Positions 23,101 to 35,454 of a DNA stretch of 64,000 bases are shown in pieces. The notes beneath the pieces were generated by a model. It was given only the letters and a program-made list of their open reading frames with translations. It had not been told where the DNA came from and did not search any database. Every line of letters starts with the position of its first letter. The stretch's first letter is position 1. Source of the DNA: Raphanus sativus (lineage: Eukaryota; Streptophyta; Magnoliopsida; Brassicales; Brassicaceae); the NCBI RefSeq assembly GCF_000801105.2, contig NC_079517.1, forward strand, positions 2,418,001 to 2,482,000, written 5' to 3'. The position numbers and the translations under genes were made by a program.

Positions 23101-25291
23101 AATCGTGCTCAGCATTACTCCTCGTAGGCTCTCCAGGGGACTCAGCCGAAGGAACAGCATCTGACTTATCCGTTATAACATCGGTTCCTGCCTCAGTGAT
23201 TACTTGACCAGGATTCTCCATCTCGGTGGTGATGTGTGAAACACATGGCGAGGTAATATGTGCATGCTCTGTCCTCTCCTCCTCTGGCTCGTTTTGTGCG
23301 TCGATGTTCTCATTTATCAACGACTTATCCACCTCCATGGGAGTAACTGCTGATTCTCCGGCATTATATTCAGAGGGCTCATTAGCATCCGGCTCTCCAG
23401 AGGCCTTCCTAACTTCTTCTGCATTCGGATCATCTACCTCCATGTGATCGTCGCATGCCAGCTGATCTCTGACACTAGACGAGTTCGGCACCTCAACTAG
23501 TCCAGGGGTTTGAGGAGCTTGAGCATCTTCAAGGAACTCATCACGCATTGCAGGATCTTCAACCTATCAAAGTGTGATGATATTCATAAGTAAAAAATTT
23601 TTTACCAAAATTTACAATAAATCCTACCAGAAAACTAAACCAAAAAAAGTCTTGTGGAAGTATAAATTGGTACGCACCTGCTCTTGATTGAAATCTCTGG
23701 GCACTGCATCAGAAACTTCTACCATTTCGTCCTTTATCTCCGGTGTTGCCGCATCCGGATATGCATTGTGATCACCGCTATCAACAAATAAAATATCAGC
23801 CATAAGCTAAAAACAATATGATTGCGATGTGTATATTCAAAGGAAAAGAGTATACATATGAAACTAATATGAAGTAGTATATATTATTAGAAACAAAAAC
23901 TGACCCTTGAAGTCCCTCATCATCGGATCCAATAATTTCCTTATCCTGGAATACTTCCTGCATACAATTATAGGGATGAGAAGAGAGGAGAAGTTCTAAT
24001 TTCAAATATGCAAATTTAAAAAACTTCACTAGAAAAAGATAACATTAAACATCACCCTAAACCTACAACACATGGCTGCAACCTAACATTTCAAAATACG
24101 AGCTTTTCACGGTTCGAGACTCCACAACTGGATTCCCAGCAGGGTCTCACCAAATAGCTTAGAGAAAGAACCCAAAAGGCTAGAAGCAAATAAACCAAAA
24201 GACTCTTTGCATTTTTATATTTCGATATGGTTTATCTATTTCTTGTCCCTACTCCCTAGATGACCTAAAATATATATTTGTTTTGTTCCATGAAAGCAAA
24301 AGTACCTCGTCAAGCTCCAAAGCAGTTTGAGCAGTGTCGCCATCACCAAATCGTTCTGGAAAAGTGTAAAATAAATCTTACTACTTAAGGCAGAGCTCTC
24401 AATAAGTAAAGACAAGTAAGCATGAAACAACCACTGACCGTCTAATCCAAATTGCGATGTTGAGAATACGACGCCATCCATGGTATCCTGAAGGGTGATC
24501 TGCTCTCTTGTGCTAACATGATGGTCAACGTAATTACTGCTAGACAAAGAAAACAAGAAGCAATATACCATTAGCATAATTAAATAGCAAAAAAAAAAAA
24601 AACGAGTGTGGAAATTGAAAATATGAAGAAAACTGACCCCTGAAAGATCTCGTTGTCGGGGAGCTCAAAATCATCAAGATCAAAGGTCTCAGGCAACGTG
24701 ATCGAGTGATAGGGTGCTGTGGATTCTTCAGGGGGTAGGTCAACCGCAGCAGAGCGAAAAGCTTGCTTCACCTTAAGCAGTGCCTCGCTGCAATCATCAA
24801 AGAGGTAGTTCACCTTTTTTGAATAAATACGAACCACACCAAGCAGAAGATGACTAGACAATCGCAATGCAATTGGAGCTTCCGGAAAGAGAATAGAATC
24901 TGCTCATAAATCAATACATAAATAAATAAAAAAAGTTAGATTATGAAAAAATTTGATGGGAGCGAGCAAGTAGGGTCAAGATAAAACATAACAACTCTAT
25001 TGATTTGACCAACATAAACAACTAGAGAATCAAAAATAAACTGGCAAATCCTTAACATACAGCTATGAGAAAAGGTTGAAACTTTTACTTCTGCTAAACC
25101 CTAATCCGTGCAAAGTAGTGAGAGACCTAGATTCAAAAACTGGACAGAGAAGCGAAAGAACTCTCACCAACAGAGACTCCGATGTCAGTATCAGCGACCT
25201 GATTCTTTCGAAGCTTCCTCTCCAAATGGGCAGCGATCCATATCGTCCCAAGTGGTCCTTTCTTTGCTAATATAAACTGCGAGTAAAACAT
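20128..25291 (-). CDS. SYN4: Cohesin kleisin subunit SYN4/RAD21.3
   Basis: Fifteen exons read in one frame: 25291-25168, 24899-24638, 24539-24439, 24355-24306, 23957-23905, 23777-23678, 23563-23062, 22986-22561, 22480-22342, 22075-21939, 21824-21001, 20920-20887, 20721-20610, 20502-20373, 20226-20128. They give 1030 residues, close to the Arabidopsis RAD21.3/SYN4 length I recall. The protein closes the cohesin ring by joining SMC3 to SMC1 in sister-chromatid cohesion. The N-terminal SMC3-binding domain is clear (MFYSQFILAKKGPLGTIWIA to VNYLFDDCSEALLKVKQAF). The C-terminal winged helix that binds SMC1 is also clear (AVAKYLQTIFDKE to ASRMFFETLVLKTRDYVQV). The middle is long, acidic and low in order. 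It holds the conserved segment RRVRKKAPCTIPEILMLQRQ in exon 10. It is the recalled Arabidopsis neighbour of TRS85 and ELF9. No break is seen. Confidence 0.93.
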
Positions 25292-26406
25292 TCCTCTTCC
25301 CAATACCCAAACCAAAAAAGCCCTAAAATTTCAGCAACAAAAAAAAGGAACCAACTTGTTAGAGAATTCACAAATTGAGCTTAAAAAAAAAAAACTAAAT
25401 CTACTTCCGACACAGTAATAGAATCAGACATCTTTAACCCGAGACAGTGTGTGTAAGAGAAAAAAATAAAGTTTCCAATTTAAGACAAACAGAACCCCCA
25501 AATTATCTCAAATCGACAATAAAGCTTCGAACTTGCCACGGAGCAGAGACTCTCTCAAATGTCCTAAGACTACTTCACGAGGTTATCATAGTAGAATTAA
25601 GACAAAAGGGGTTTAGATCAAATTACCGTATAATTCACCAATTCAAAGCTCAACAGCTCCAAAACAGAGTCCTCGCGGAAACCCTAATTACGCGGAAACT
25701 TCGATAGAACACCCCCAATTCGGTAAAAACAGAATCTTTTAAGACTTAAAGCTCTGTTGTTGTCAGAGATCAGACACAACAAACAGCGAACTCGCCCAGA
25801 AAATAAAAACGTGAGAAAAAAAATAGTAAGTTTTGAGAGGAAATTGCAATATGCAAAAGTTTCGAACTTTTGGATCTTCGGTTCGATTTCTGATTAAAAT
25901 TTCGAGGGATTTGGTTCGGAAAAGGAACACCGATGGCATACGTCTCGCTCCTATTGGTTAAGACACGAGGTGGTCCCACCTAGCTTTAGATTTAGTTTTT
26001 TTGTCAACCAGCCTTCAATTAAAACTATTATTTTTTCTTTCAAAACATTTGAGCATGGCGGTTTCTTCTCCTAGTTGCGGGAAATATGAAAATTTTGGAA
26101 AATTTTGTGCGAAAATTATAAACCGGGAGTATGTTGAAGTAACCCGATTTGCAATGATCCGCTTCGGATGTCTCTGTGTCTGCTTCAATGATTGACACTC
26201 AGCTTTATAGACTTAAAATTACCCAAGATCACAAACTTTGATGTAATCTTCTTTTTTTATGTATCAACAGGGACATGGTATTTGTTTTGCTACACGAAAG
26301 AACGTTAGGTTTCTCAACAACAAAAATGAAAACATAGGTTAAATCTCAAACTTATTAACTAACATAACGTATTCTACAAAAGAAATTATTGTGATTTTGT
26401 TTCTTT
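25292..26406. promoter_or_regulatory. SYN4 5' UTR and promoter; gap to ELF9 3' end
   Basis: Sequence upstream of SYN4 (read on the minus strand) and downstream of ELF9. It includes AAACCCTAA-type telo-boxes (for example about 25682) that are common in promoters of cell-cycle and ribosomal genes. A 5' UTR intron is possible but was not placed. The ELF9 3' UTR lies at the low-numbered side of ELF9, in this same gap. Confidence 0.5.
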
Positions 26407-29400
26407 CTATTCAGCTTCGAGTTCAGCTGCAAACTGGTCTAACCGTTCAGCTTCAGCATCAAAGTCACGAACCGCAGCATGGTTTACTGATCCATCGTCA
26501 AGGCTCGCATGTATCTGTCTCTTTGCATACCTGCATTTCACCCATAAACATAAGCAACAAATCAGAAACCAAAGACGACAACTCTATGCAAGCGGAAATG
26601 ACTCAGGGAGAGAATCTGTACCATCGACCGTTCATTGCATCAATACATTTCTGTGCATCTTTACGATCCTTGAATCTTATAAGGACAACACCCTGTGGAT
26701 GAAGCTCACACACCTGTATAAAGAAAGACATCAGTTGATTGACACTATGAAATATTCTTACCACTAGCTTAAGCAAAAAAAAGACTAAACAAGTTACCTT
26801 CACTGAATCAAACGGTCCATGCTTCATACTCTCTTCTTTCACGTCTTCCTCTACCTCAGCACACAGAGTCTCATCAGCCTACAAGCAGAGACAAAAAAAA
26901 GCTCAAGCTTATATCAGGTGTTTAAAAACTGGTAACATTTTATCGTATCAACATCATGGACAAGGCCCTACCCTCATCTCCGCCGGACTGAACATGTGGC
27001 GTAGAACAACAGTTCCAGGTATTGCGATCTTAGCATCATCTCTACCACCTATGCCACGAAAAGGGAGACCAAGGGCCATCAGAATAAACATAAATCAAGT
27101 TAGAAAAACTCCAACTGCAAGAACTAAAATGGCCACTTTTTTATGCTAATATCAACTATGATTTACCAGACAGACAAATAGAGACCATCGACATGACTAT
27201 GTTCCCTTCTAATCTACATCGACTTTCTAAGCCCTCCTTTTGTTATAATTGTCAATGAAAGGTTTCCTTCCAAAATTGATAAGTTTTTAGTGCAATCCTT
27301 TTGCTAGAGAGTTACATATATATAGCATCTCTAGCATCTTCCTTTAATATATGAATCTCTAGCATCTCCTCACATCTTCCTTTAATATGTGACTTTCTAG
27401 ATAAAAAGGTAGGTTTTATAGTACACAGAAGCCAAAACTTACCCCATCCAAGCAACTTTTGCTCGACCTTTTTAATCTTTTTCTTCTTCTTGTTATCGGT
27501 TTGCTTTGTTATAAATCTCTCCCCTGAGTGAAAATAGCAAAAAGGTAATAAGAACCATAGACAAAAAATAGTGTAGAAACCAAAGCCATGGATGGGAAAA
27601 CTACTTCCTAAGCTGTACTCAAACTAAGATCGGGATCGGATACAACTAAAGTGCAACGGTATTCACCTTTCTGCTCGAACTTAGCTCGAGAAACTGACAT
27701 GAGGAGCTTGTCAGCTGGACGTAAAGGAGCACCGTCTAAGATTTGAATTGCAAGATCTACTGAGGGCTCCTAATGAAAACAAAGACAGATAGCATGAAGA
27801 GACAACGTCTAAAACTCAGAAACTTATAAATCCCCGGAGGGAAAGCATTACTATTACCTTCATATACGTGATAAGAGCATCGCCTTTTAATTCTCCTGTC
27901 GCCTTGTCACTGTAAAGCTTTATGCGAGGCTTGCCACTGTCATCCTGCGATGTTTACCAGATCTACGTTGTTAGGGAAAACTTACACAAGACTCCAAAAT
28001 AACATAGAAAAGAAATCACAAGATACTGGCATTTACCTCCTTAATAATGCCGCATTTAGAAAAAACTTCAACCACCTGTAATCGATGTCACTACTTTCAG
28101 TCCGTTTTAAAGCTTTAGGATTTTCGTGATAATAGAAAAAGCAATGACAACAACTTACTTCCTCGATCGTGACATCTTTGGGCAACCCAGTGACATAGAT
28201 ATGTGGGTTTACTTTCAGCTCAAACCACGCTTCTGGAGGCTTGTTTGCTTCCTGAAAATTAATTTGAAACTTAGAATACTTGCAGAAATTTTCATGAATA
28301 AATGCACAACATAAATTTTATCCATAGTAAGTAAAAGCAGTTTGCTAGTCCTGATATAACTACCATGTCCAACACCGATGTACATATTGGTCAAACAAGT
28401 TTTTCTTTCCCGCTACGACGTACATATTGGTCAAAAAGTAATCATCCATTACCACTTAGAAGTCACTCCTTAATCAAGAAATCTTGAAGTAGCATGCATG
28501 ACCTTAAGAAAGAGATATGATGATCAACGAAACAGAGAAGAAGACAAAAGACAATAACAAATACCTTCTTTTCAGTTTCTTCTTCTGGCAGCTTCCTCTT
28601 TCCATTATTGTTTATTTCCGCGGTCTGATCAGAGCCATCTTCTTCTTTCTTACTAGCCACATCATCCTTAGAGGCATCCTCCTTATCAACAGAAGTATCA
28701 AGGATGTTTATAGTTGGAATTACTTCGTCTTCCTCAGCAAAGGTCATCTCTTCAAGTCCATAAGGGTCAGCGCTACCCTGTGGCTCGTTCTACAATAAAA
28801 TAGCATCAGCAATTAAACATATTAGTTATGTTCTACTCTTTCTAAGGTGCGCCACATGAAAAAAACAAGAAAATAGATTGACGAGTAGACTTCTTAGGAG
28901 TCCTGATATTCAATCTTGATAAACGCAAGCAAAAATATGAGAGAATCATAGCAAATGAACATTCTTTCGGTAAAGGTAAAGACACAACCCACCAAGCAAA
29001 ATGACACATGAAACGATTCCAATCATATAAAAAGTATTACCTGAGGAGCCCATGCTCGAAGAGCTTTGTCCCATTTATATCTAGTTCCATCATCATCTGT
29101 GAACTCATCTTCCCCCTCGGGTGGTGAAGAAGGTCTGTCCTGATCATCTTCAACAGCGCCATTTTTCAACCTTTCAGCCTCCGCCTCTGCTTCTTGAATC
29201 TCTTTCTGCCATTTCTCAAACTCATCCTCAGTAGAAGCTGCAAGAAAATAACATGATGCGGTAAGAGCTACCCTCACTTTGCAATTCATAATACTGATGT
29301 ATTCATTTCCTGCCTAAATATCTGACCAGTATTATTACCTTGCTTCTCTTGATTCGTTGTAGCATTATATCCATTCACCAACGCAGGTGCACCTGGCCAG

Positions 29401-30098
29401 ATACCAGAAAGTAATTCCCGTAAGTAAAAAAAAAAGCGAGAAGTCAACTACCTAACCACAAAAGTGGTGAAAAGGATCTTACTTCCAGCTGATTGGTCAA
29501 CTTCAGCTCCAGAAATCCTAGACATCAACTCAGTGATAGCAGAAAGTGGCTGCCATTCGCTTCTTCCTTCAGCCCAGACTAGTGTAGTTTCCTGTAGGTA
29601 ACCATTCTTGAAATGATCTGCCCAGTCAAAGCAAAGTAAATCCCCTTAGTAGCTTACAACAGAAACAGGTGCAGATACATCAAGGAGCTTAATAACAAGC
29701 AACACTCACCACACAGCTCCAGGAAGGTATATGGACCCAGGCTCTCTTGGTTTCCACCAAGAATGTACCAACCAACATCAGTAGCGTCTATTTCACAATG
29801 TTAACAAAACAAAGCCATTAGTTCAACGTTCAAAGTGATTACTGGAACCAAGTTATATACACATACTCTTCCATAAGCTATAGACTACACAAAGTATGAT
29901 TTTGTTTATCCCCTAAAGATGAGCTTTTGCTCTGCTCTCAGTTTCATAATGTCCTTATATCATCAATCTCCTCCTCACAAACCCTAGGATCAATCTCTTC
30001 ATCATACACGAAGTAAGTCGCAAAAAGTTTTTTTGAGAAGGAGAGGCGGTTTCACCTTTCGACGATTGAGGAGCCTGTGGATTATCGGAGCCGGACAT
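26407..30098 (-). CDS. ELF9: ELF9-like Tat-SF1/CUS2-type RNA-binding protein
   Basis: Fifteen exons join in frame: 30098-30056, 29787-29710, 29617-29483, 29392-29339, 29237-29041, 28789-28565, 28251-28159, 28075-28037, 27944-27858, 27769-27667, 27523-27443, 27048-26972, 26878-26798, 26713-26622, 26530-26407. The product has 502 residues. After a short N-terminus comes a GYF-2-like segment ([18 protein letters not shown]), then an acidic region. RRM 1 follows ([20 protein letters not shown] to [10 protein letters not shown]) and a lysine-rich stretch. A second, UHM-like RRM ends in [24 protein letters not shown]. Its RWY stands where UHM domains have Arg-X-Phe, the pocket that binds ULM ligands in splicing factors. 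This is the order of Tat-SF1 homologues. Arabidopsis ELF9 represses flowering partly by targeting SOC1 transcripts. The identity is supported by its place between SYN4 and the small membrane protein gene. Confidence 0.92.
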
Positions 30099-30169
30099 TG
30101 TTATCTCTCTCTCGCTAAACCTCCGCAAAATAAGACCCAAAACCGACTTAAAAGGAGTGTCGCTTTTTG

Positions 30170-30445
30170 AGAGAGAGACAAGACGAGACGATGAAGACGG
30201 TAGAAGACCCTGACCTTGTTTGGATACTGAGAAACTCTTATCCTCGTATCGGATAAACTTGAACCTATCTACAGCCCAATAGGCCCACCTTTTACAACTG
30301 GCCCATCTAAACCCATTGGGTCTTTGAGAGAGACGACGACAAGAGTGGAAGACCCTAACTTAGTTTGGATACAGAGAAACTCTTATCCTTGTATCGGATA
30401 AACATGAACCCGTCCACAGCCTAATGGACCCACCTTGTTTGTTCT
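30170..30445. repeat. Tandem promoter duplication, about 130-150 bp units
   Basis: The words GAAGACCCTGACCTTGTTTG (30203), GAGAAACTCTTATCCTCGTA (30227) and TCGGATAAACTTGAACC recur at about 30342-30410 as GAAGACCCTAACTTAGTTTG, GAGAAACTCTTATCCTTGTA and TCGGATAAACATGAACC. Both are followed by CAGCC and AATGGACCCACC or AATAGGCCCACC. Confidence 0.85.
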
Positions 30446-30499
30446 TTCTACGGCTTCGGGCCCACGTAAACAATAATAATAATAAAAATTAGAAAACTA

Positions 30500-30546
30500 G
30501 CCGTTCGGGGATTCAGCAACGGTCATATTTAGAAACTTGACCGTTT
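30500..30546 (+). promoter_or_regulatory. Cluster of three MSA-type (AACGG) motifs
   Basis: AACGG cores occur as GCCGTTCGG (30500, reverse), CAACGGTCA (30517-30525, forward) and GACCGTTTC (30539-30547, reverse), 135-185 bases before the ATG at 30683. The core AACGGTC matches the mitosis-specific activator bound by three-repeat MYB factors, which would suggest G2/M expression of the downstream gene. Confidence 0.55.
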
Positions 30547-30682
30547 CAAGTCCTCTCTACATAAACACACTCCTCACGCTCATCCCACACCACACTCACA
30601 TCGTCTTCTTCATCATCATCATCAGAGAACACAAACCCACTTCTCAAAATCCAAACTTTCCATAAAAGAAAAAACTCTAGTC

Positions 30683-31240
30683 ATGGGTTTGATCTCATCT
30701 CCCTCAGTGGAAGACTCTCACTACTACACACACAAGATCTTCCTCTTCTCCAACTACATCCTCCTCGGAGCCGCCACGAGCTGCATCTTCCTCACCCTCT
30801 CCCTCCGCCTCATCCCCTCCATCTGCGGCTTCCTCCTCATCCTCCTCCACTCCACCACCATCGCCGCCGCCGTCTCCGGCTGCACCGCCGCTTCCTGCGG
30901 GAGAAACCGGTGGTACGCCGCACACATGGTCGCCACCGTGATCACGGCCATATTCCAGGGCTCCGTCTCCGTCCTCATCTTCACCAACACCGCTAACTTC
31001 CTCGGAAGTCTCAAGTCGTACGTCCGTGAGGAAGATGCTGCTGTGATCTTGAAGCTCGGCGGTGGGCTTTGCATCGCGATCTTTTGTCTTGATTGGGTCG
31101 TGCTTGTGTTGGCTTTCTTCTTGAAGTATTACGCATATGTCGAGGGTGGTGATGGAAGAGGGGTTGTTGCGGTGAAGAGGAGCGGTAAGGTGCAGAGTGA
31201 TGAGAATCCTAAGGATTGGCCGTGGCCTTTCCAAGTTTGA
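30683..31240 (+). CDS. Small four-helix membrane protein of unknown function (At5g16250/At3g02640 type)
   Basis: A single exon codes for 185 residues. Four hydrophobic stretches fit transmembrane helices at about residues 25-45 (YILLGAATSCIFLTLSLRLI), 47-66 (SICGFLLILLHSTTIAAAVS), 81-103 and 123-147 (GGGLCIAIFCLDWVVLVLAF). The tail is short and hydrophilic and ends PKDWPWPFQV. There is no signal peptide cleavage site that I can see. It matches a pair of Arabidopsis genes of unknown role that I recall as neighbours of ELF9 and of the desaturases on the two duplicated segments. The upstream AACGG cluster suggests expression in dividing cells. Codons at the start are strongly C-rich (CTC, TCC), unlike nearby AT-rich DNA. 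Confidence 0.85.
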   Translation: MGLISSPSVEDSHYYTHKIFLFSNYILLGAATSCIFLTLSLRLIPSICGFLLILLHSTTIAAAVSGCTAASCGRNRWYAAHMVATVITAIFQGSVSVLIFTNTANFLGSLKSYVREEDAAVILKLGGGLCIAIFCLDWVVLVLAFFLKYYAYVEGGDGRGVVAVKRSGKVQSDENPKDWPWPFQV

Positions 31241-31484
31241 TGAAGTTTAGTGTCTCTGTCTTCTTGTCGTTTTGAGAGAGGTATATCAGTATCAATTGTT
31301 GTCTTTTGATCTGTGTTCTGTCGGTGGTGATGTGATTTGTTCATTTGTTGTATCTGTCATTGTCGACAATGATGACTACATAATAAATATAATATGTTTT
31401 CTTTAATCAATTTTTTTTATAATCAAGAAACTTGTTAACAATCTCAAAACACAGTACAAACCCAATCTTTTAAAATTACAAACT

Positions 31485-34400
31485 AGGGCTGGGCATTCGG
31501 AGGTCCGTTCGGGTTTCGGTTCGGGTGTAATCGGGTGTCGGGTTTTCGGATATGAAAAAATCAGCACCATTCGGATATTTAAAAAGTTCGGGTCGGTCTC
31601 GGTTCGGGTGTTGTCGGGTTCGGTTCGGGTTTCCTACCATACAAACAAAACCGTTTACACCCGATATATTATATGGTGTCGGATCTTAACCGGGTTTTGG
31701 TTAACCGAACACTAATTTGTACCTGGTTAGACAATAATTAATACTCACTAATCTTTTTGTATTTGACAATGATCTTCCAATACAAAGTACCAAACGAGAT
31801 CTTCCAATACAAAGTATCAAACGCAAGACCAAACGACTTAGAAATGTATGCAAGTCTTACAAGACAAACTAAAAAAGAAACATAATTGTAAAACCAAAAT
31901 ATAACTTTATTGAAACTGAAACCAAATAAAGCTCACAAGTACTGAAATGAAAACCAAACAAGAATCATTATCCAAAACCAAACATAAGCAACATTATTCA
32001 ATGAAATGATAAAACCAAATCTCTAAAACTTGAAACTTCAATCTTCAACTTCGACTTTCAAACTTGAAACTTCAATCACCAAGGTTGTGAGCCTCAAACT
32101 CTGACACAAGAAGACAATCGATTCAGTAAAATAACCCATTTAAAAAATTTAAAGAAGAGAGCTCAGTTGAAGTAATATACCTTTCTCAAGTTTATCAAGC
32201 TGCTCAACGTCTGCAAGAATCTGTTCGTTTGTGATGATGCTTTCACCAAGTTTAATATCAGCCAGCATCCATTGCTCACTACACAGAAGAACCTCTATCA
32301 TGAAGTGAGTTAAGCAGCTTCTGTGTGGTTCTAATATCCTGCCAGTTGTGCTAAACGCACTTTCTGAAGCCACAGAAGAAACCTGCATAGCAAGGAGATC
32401 TCTGGCCATTTCAGCTAGAACCGGATACTTGATTTTGTGCACTCTCCACCATGACAGAACGTCAAACTCGAGTCCCATTAAGAGTTTAGGAGTCTCGACA
32501 GCTTCCTTCAAGTAAACCTCAAGTTCATCCCTTGTATCTTCACCCTTTTCAGCTACAAGTTCCTTGTACACAGCATCCATCCTCTCATAGCCGAAATCAT
32601 CAACAACCAGCTCCATTCTTTCTGATGCTTGCTCTTGAGACTCTGGACCAGGGACACTAGGCGCTTGAGGTGACTGCGAAGCTTGCCCTGAAGACCCTCT
32701 GAACCGCAAGCTATACTCCTTGAACATGCTTTGGAGAAGATCACTCACTGATCCTAGCATTTGCTTAGCCTCAAGACTGTCTTTCCCATACAGTTTCTCA
32801 AAACATAGCTTAGCAAAATGCATCTTATTCCTAGGATCAAAGATTGTCGCTAGGATCAACATCTTATTAACACCTTTGATACCATCCCAGTACTTCAAAA
32901 ACTTCTTCAACATATCTGATGCTGTCAACTTCAAGTCAGAATCAAAGCTATTAGCTAAACCAGTGAGATTTCTCTCAATGGTAACTATCTCACCATAGCA
33001 TTTGTATGCATTGACCGTAGAGGAGGCAGAGACAATCAGTGTGCTGTTGTAGAAGATGACCAAAAAACGAATCAGCTTCTCAACACCACTCCAGTCGCTA
33101 GCAGTAGGTGGTCCACACCTCTTAGCTCCATTATCTACTTCCAAAAAGTAGTCATTGTACAGCCTATCTTCTGCTTCCATCCTATCAAATGCTACCTTAA
33201 ACTGGAGTGCTCTAGATAACATAAGAAAAGTAGAGTTCCACCTAGTCTTTATATCAAGAGGCAAGCTACCACGAGTCATCTTACCAGTTGTGACTCTTTG
33301 ATCAAAAGCATTGAGCCTACTGGTAGAAGACCTAACATACTGAACCGCATTCCTGATAGCTAGCACATTATCGCCTAGATCACTCAAACCCTCCTTAGCA
33401 ATCAGATTTATAATATGCGCAGCACACCTCATGTGTAAAAATTCCCCATCTAAGACCAAAGCATCAGGAGATATTGAGCTAAAGACCCTATGGAACTTCC
33501 CAAGAGCAGAAGTGTTGGCAGTTGCATTATCTACCGTGATACAGAACAATTTCTCGATACCCCAGTCGGCTAAACACTGTAAAAGAGTTGTAGCAATGGT
33601 CTGACCTTTGTGATCCATCACGTACTTGAAGCCAATGATCAGCTTCCTCAGCTGCCACGATTCATCAATGAAGTGTGCAGTGATAACCATGTAACTTGCA
33701 CCTGATATGCAAAACACAAGAATTAAACGTATAAGTGTTTGACATCGTATGCAAGATGAATCGTATTGAAATATTTAATAACCAAAACACATTACCTGTC
33801 ACTTGAGATACCCAAATATCAGTGGTAAGGGAAACCCTTTGTTTGCTTGCTGTAAGTAAGTTCTTCAATGCAGCTTTCTTCTTAGCAAACATCTCGACAA
33901 TGTTTCTGGTCGCAGTCCTTCTTGAGTGAGGCTTGAAGAGGTTAACCTTGCAATTTAAAAGAAGAAAACAGTAAGAAAATTGATGACTTTAAAACCAAAT
34001 TACAAAAGTAAGACATTATAAAAGTAAGTAAGTTTGATGATTTAAAAAAACAAAAAAAAAAATCAAAAGAAAATGTTGTACCTTGTCGCAGAAGTTTTTA
34101 AAACCAGTACTTTCAATGAATGAAAGTGGCAATTCTGCTACCACCACCATCTCGTTACAAGCTTCTCTGAAAAGCGCTTCAGTCACCTTGGATGCCTTTA
34201 GGTTTCCTCCATTACCAACTTGCTGTTGATTTTTTTTGTTCCTAGTCAACCACGCTTGGTGTTCTTTGCAGATTTGAAGATGCTGCTTCAGGTTAGAAGT
34301 TCCTGACTTGGATGCACATGAAAAGACCTTCTGGCAATAGTGACAGATACACTTGTTTCTATTCTCTTTGGTTCTGGTGAACTGCTCCCACACAGTAGAC

Positions 34401-35260
34401 CTTGGGACAACCAACTTCTTCGCCTTCATCGCTTGAGATGATGCTCCAGATGTTGCATTTGCATCGGCAAATGTCTCTTGGTACTCTTGGTCTTCACATT
34501 GCATTTGAACATCAGTCTCTTGGTTATCAAAAGCTGAGGATGTCATCTGCAAGAGAAAAAAAAATTAGTATTAGCTTTAGAATATATGAAAACAAAAACA
34601 AAACAAAAAGAACTAACATCATCACACGTCTACATATAAATGAAAAGAACAAGAATTATTACAGACAATAAGAGGAAGAAAACAGTAAAAGAACTAACAT
34701 CATCACACGCCTTGTATCTCAGAACTAACACTAGAATAACTAACATTACAGAACTAACATCACACGCCTTAATACTCAGTACACACAATAAGAAGAATAA
34801 GTTCTTAAACGCATTAAGACGCATGAGAAGTTCAGAACTATAAGCGACAATTCAACCCAATATCTAAAATTGAAAATAAAATACATGACTTATAAGAAAA
34901 TAAAGCACCTTGATTGATTACTTTCTTACTAAAGAGGTGAATTGGCTTGTGAAATCTAACGATACGCAGAGACATATATACTCGATGGATTAAGGGTTTC
35001 ACTTTCATCGAAGTCGGTGATTCAAAGATATTTGATTTTCGGGTTTATGGAAAGGATTTCGGGAAAGGATATACGGGTGTTGAGATTTGGGAAAGGATTG
35101 GGAGATTTTCTCAGGGATTTCCGCAGAAGATCTTTGTGTAATCGAAACAAAAGGGGGTAGGGTTACACTGAAGGTTATGTATCGATCGGTTATCGGATGT
35201 AATCAATCGGTTGTCGGGTTTTAAACCGAACCGAACCGACACCCATTATAACTTCAAAAC
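31485..35260 (-). mobile_element. hAT superfamily transposon with full-length transposase
   Basis: The segment between the membrane-protein gene and the desaturases is a hAT element read on the minus strand. The left edge is placed at TAGGGCTGGGCATTCGG (about 31486), a typical hAT-type terminus. It is followed by repeated GGTTCGGGT words. The right side carries matching words in inverted orientation (CCGAACCGAACCGACACCCA, ending about 35245), but the outermost bases do not match the left end well. The 8 bp target duplication was not found, so the right boundary is uncertain by tens of bases. Confidence 0.8.
32072..34546 (-). CDS. hAT transposase (BED zinc finger, RNase H-like core, hAT dimerisation domain)
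   Basis: Four exons join in frame: 34546-34082, 33946-33796, 33701-32181, 32100-32072. They code for 721 residues without a stop. The ATG at 34546 follows a TTGCAG acceptor-like site, so a 5' UTR intron is likely. A BED zinc finger comes first (VWEQFTRTKENRNKCICHYC to LKQHLQICKEH). Next is the RNase H-like core: SLTTDIWVS with the first acidic residue, ITAHFIDESWQLRKLIIGF, FCITVDNATAN with the second, and HMRCAAHIINLI. The C-terminus has the dimerisation segment (FDVLSWWRVHKIKYPVLAEM and SSVASESAFSTTGRILEPHR). This is the RICESLEEPER/DAYSLEEPER-like group. Domesticated members have lost termini; here terminal words are present, so a transposon is more likely than a host gene. Confidence 0.88.
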
Positions 35261-35454
35261 AGGAACCGCATGGTTTATTAAGCACATCCAAAACCGACCC
35301 AAACCGGCTGAAACAAATAAATAAAATAGCAATAGTGATCATCCCAACAAAACAAGGCTAAAACGCACATACTTTATCTAGCATATGTTCCAATACAGAG
35401 AATCTCCTTATCATTGTGATGGTGAGGAGATTGTGCATCATACTACTTTTCTTT
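35261..35454. other. Short gap, desaturase 3' flank
   Basis: 3' UTR and downstream flank of the first desaturase gene next to the hAT right edge. Nothing else seen. Confidence 0.5.

Larger units (their letters stand above)
30099..30682. promoter_or_regulatory. Divergent promoter between ELF9 and the small membrane protein gene
   Basis: A 584 bp gap separates two divergently read genes. It holds a direct duplication (30170-30290 and about 30325-30440), several GGCCCA (site II type) words at about 30278, 30300 and 30459, and three AACGG cores described separately. A CTTCATCATCATCATC run lies in the leader before 30683. Confidence 0.7.

Noticed and set aside
22668..23447. Plus-strand frames of 73-105 residues inside the SYN4 region
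   Set aside because: Antisense to exons 22561-22986 and 23062-23563, which keep frame across introns.
30704..31344. Long minus-strand frames (up to 176 residues) opposite the small membrane protein gene
   Set aside because: Their low-complexity Gly/Glu/Asp composition follows from C-rich codons of the plus-strand gene; the plus strand gives membrane helices and a family match.
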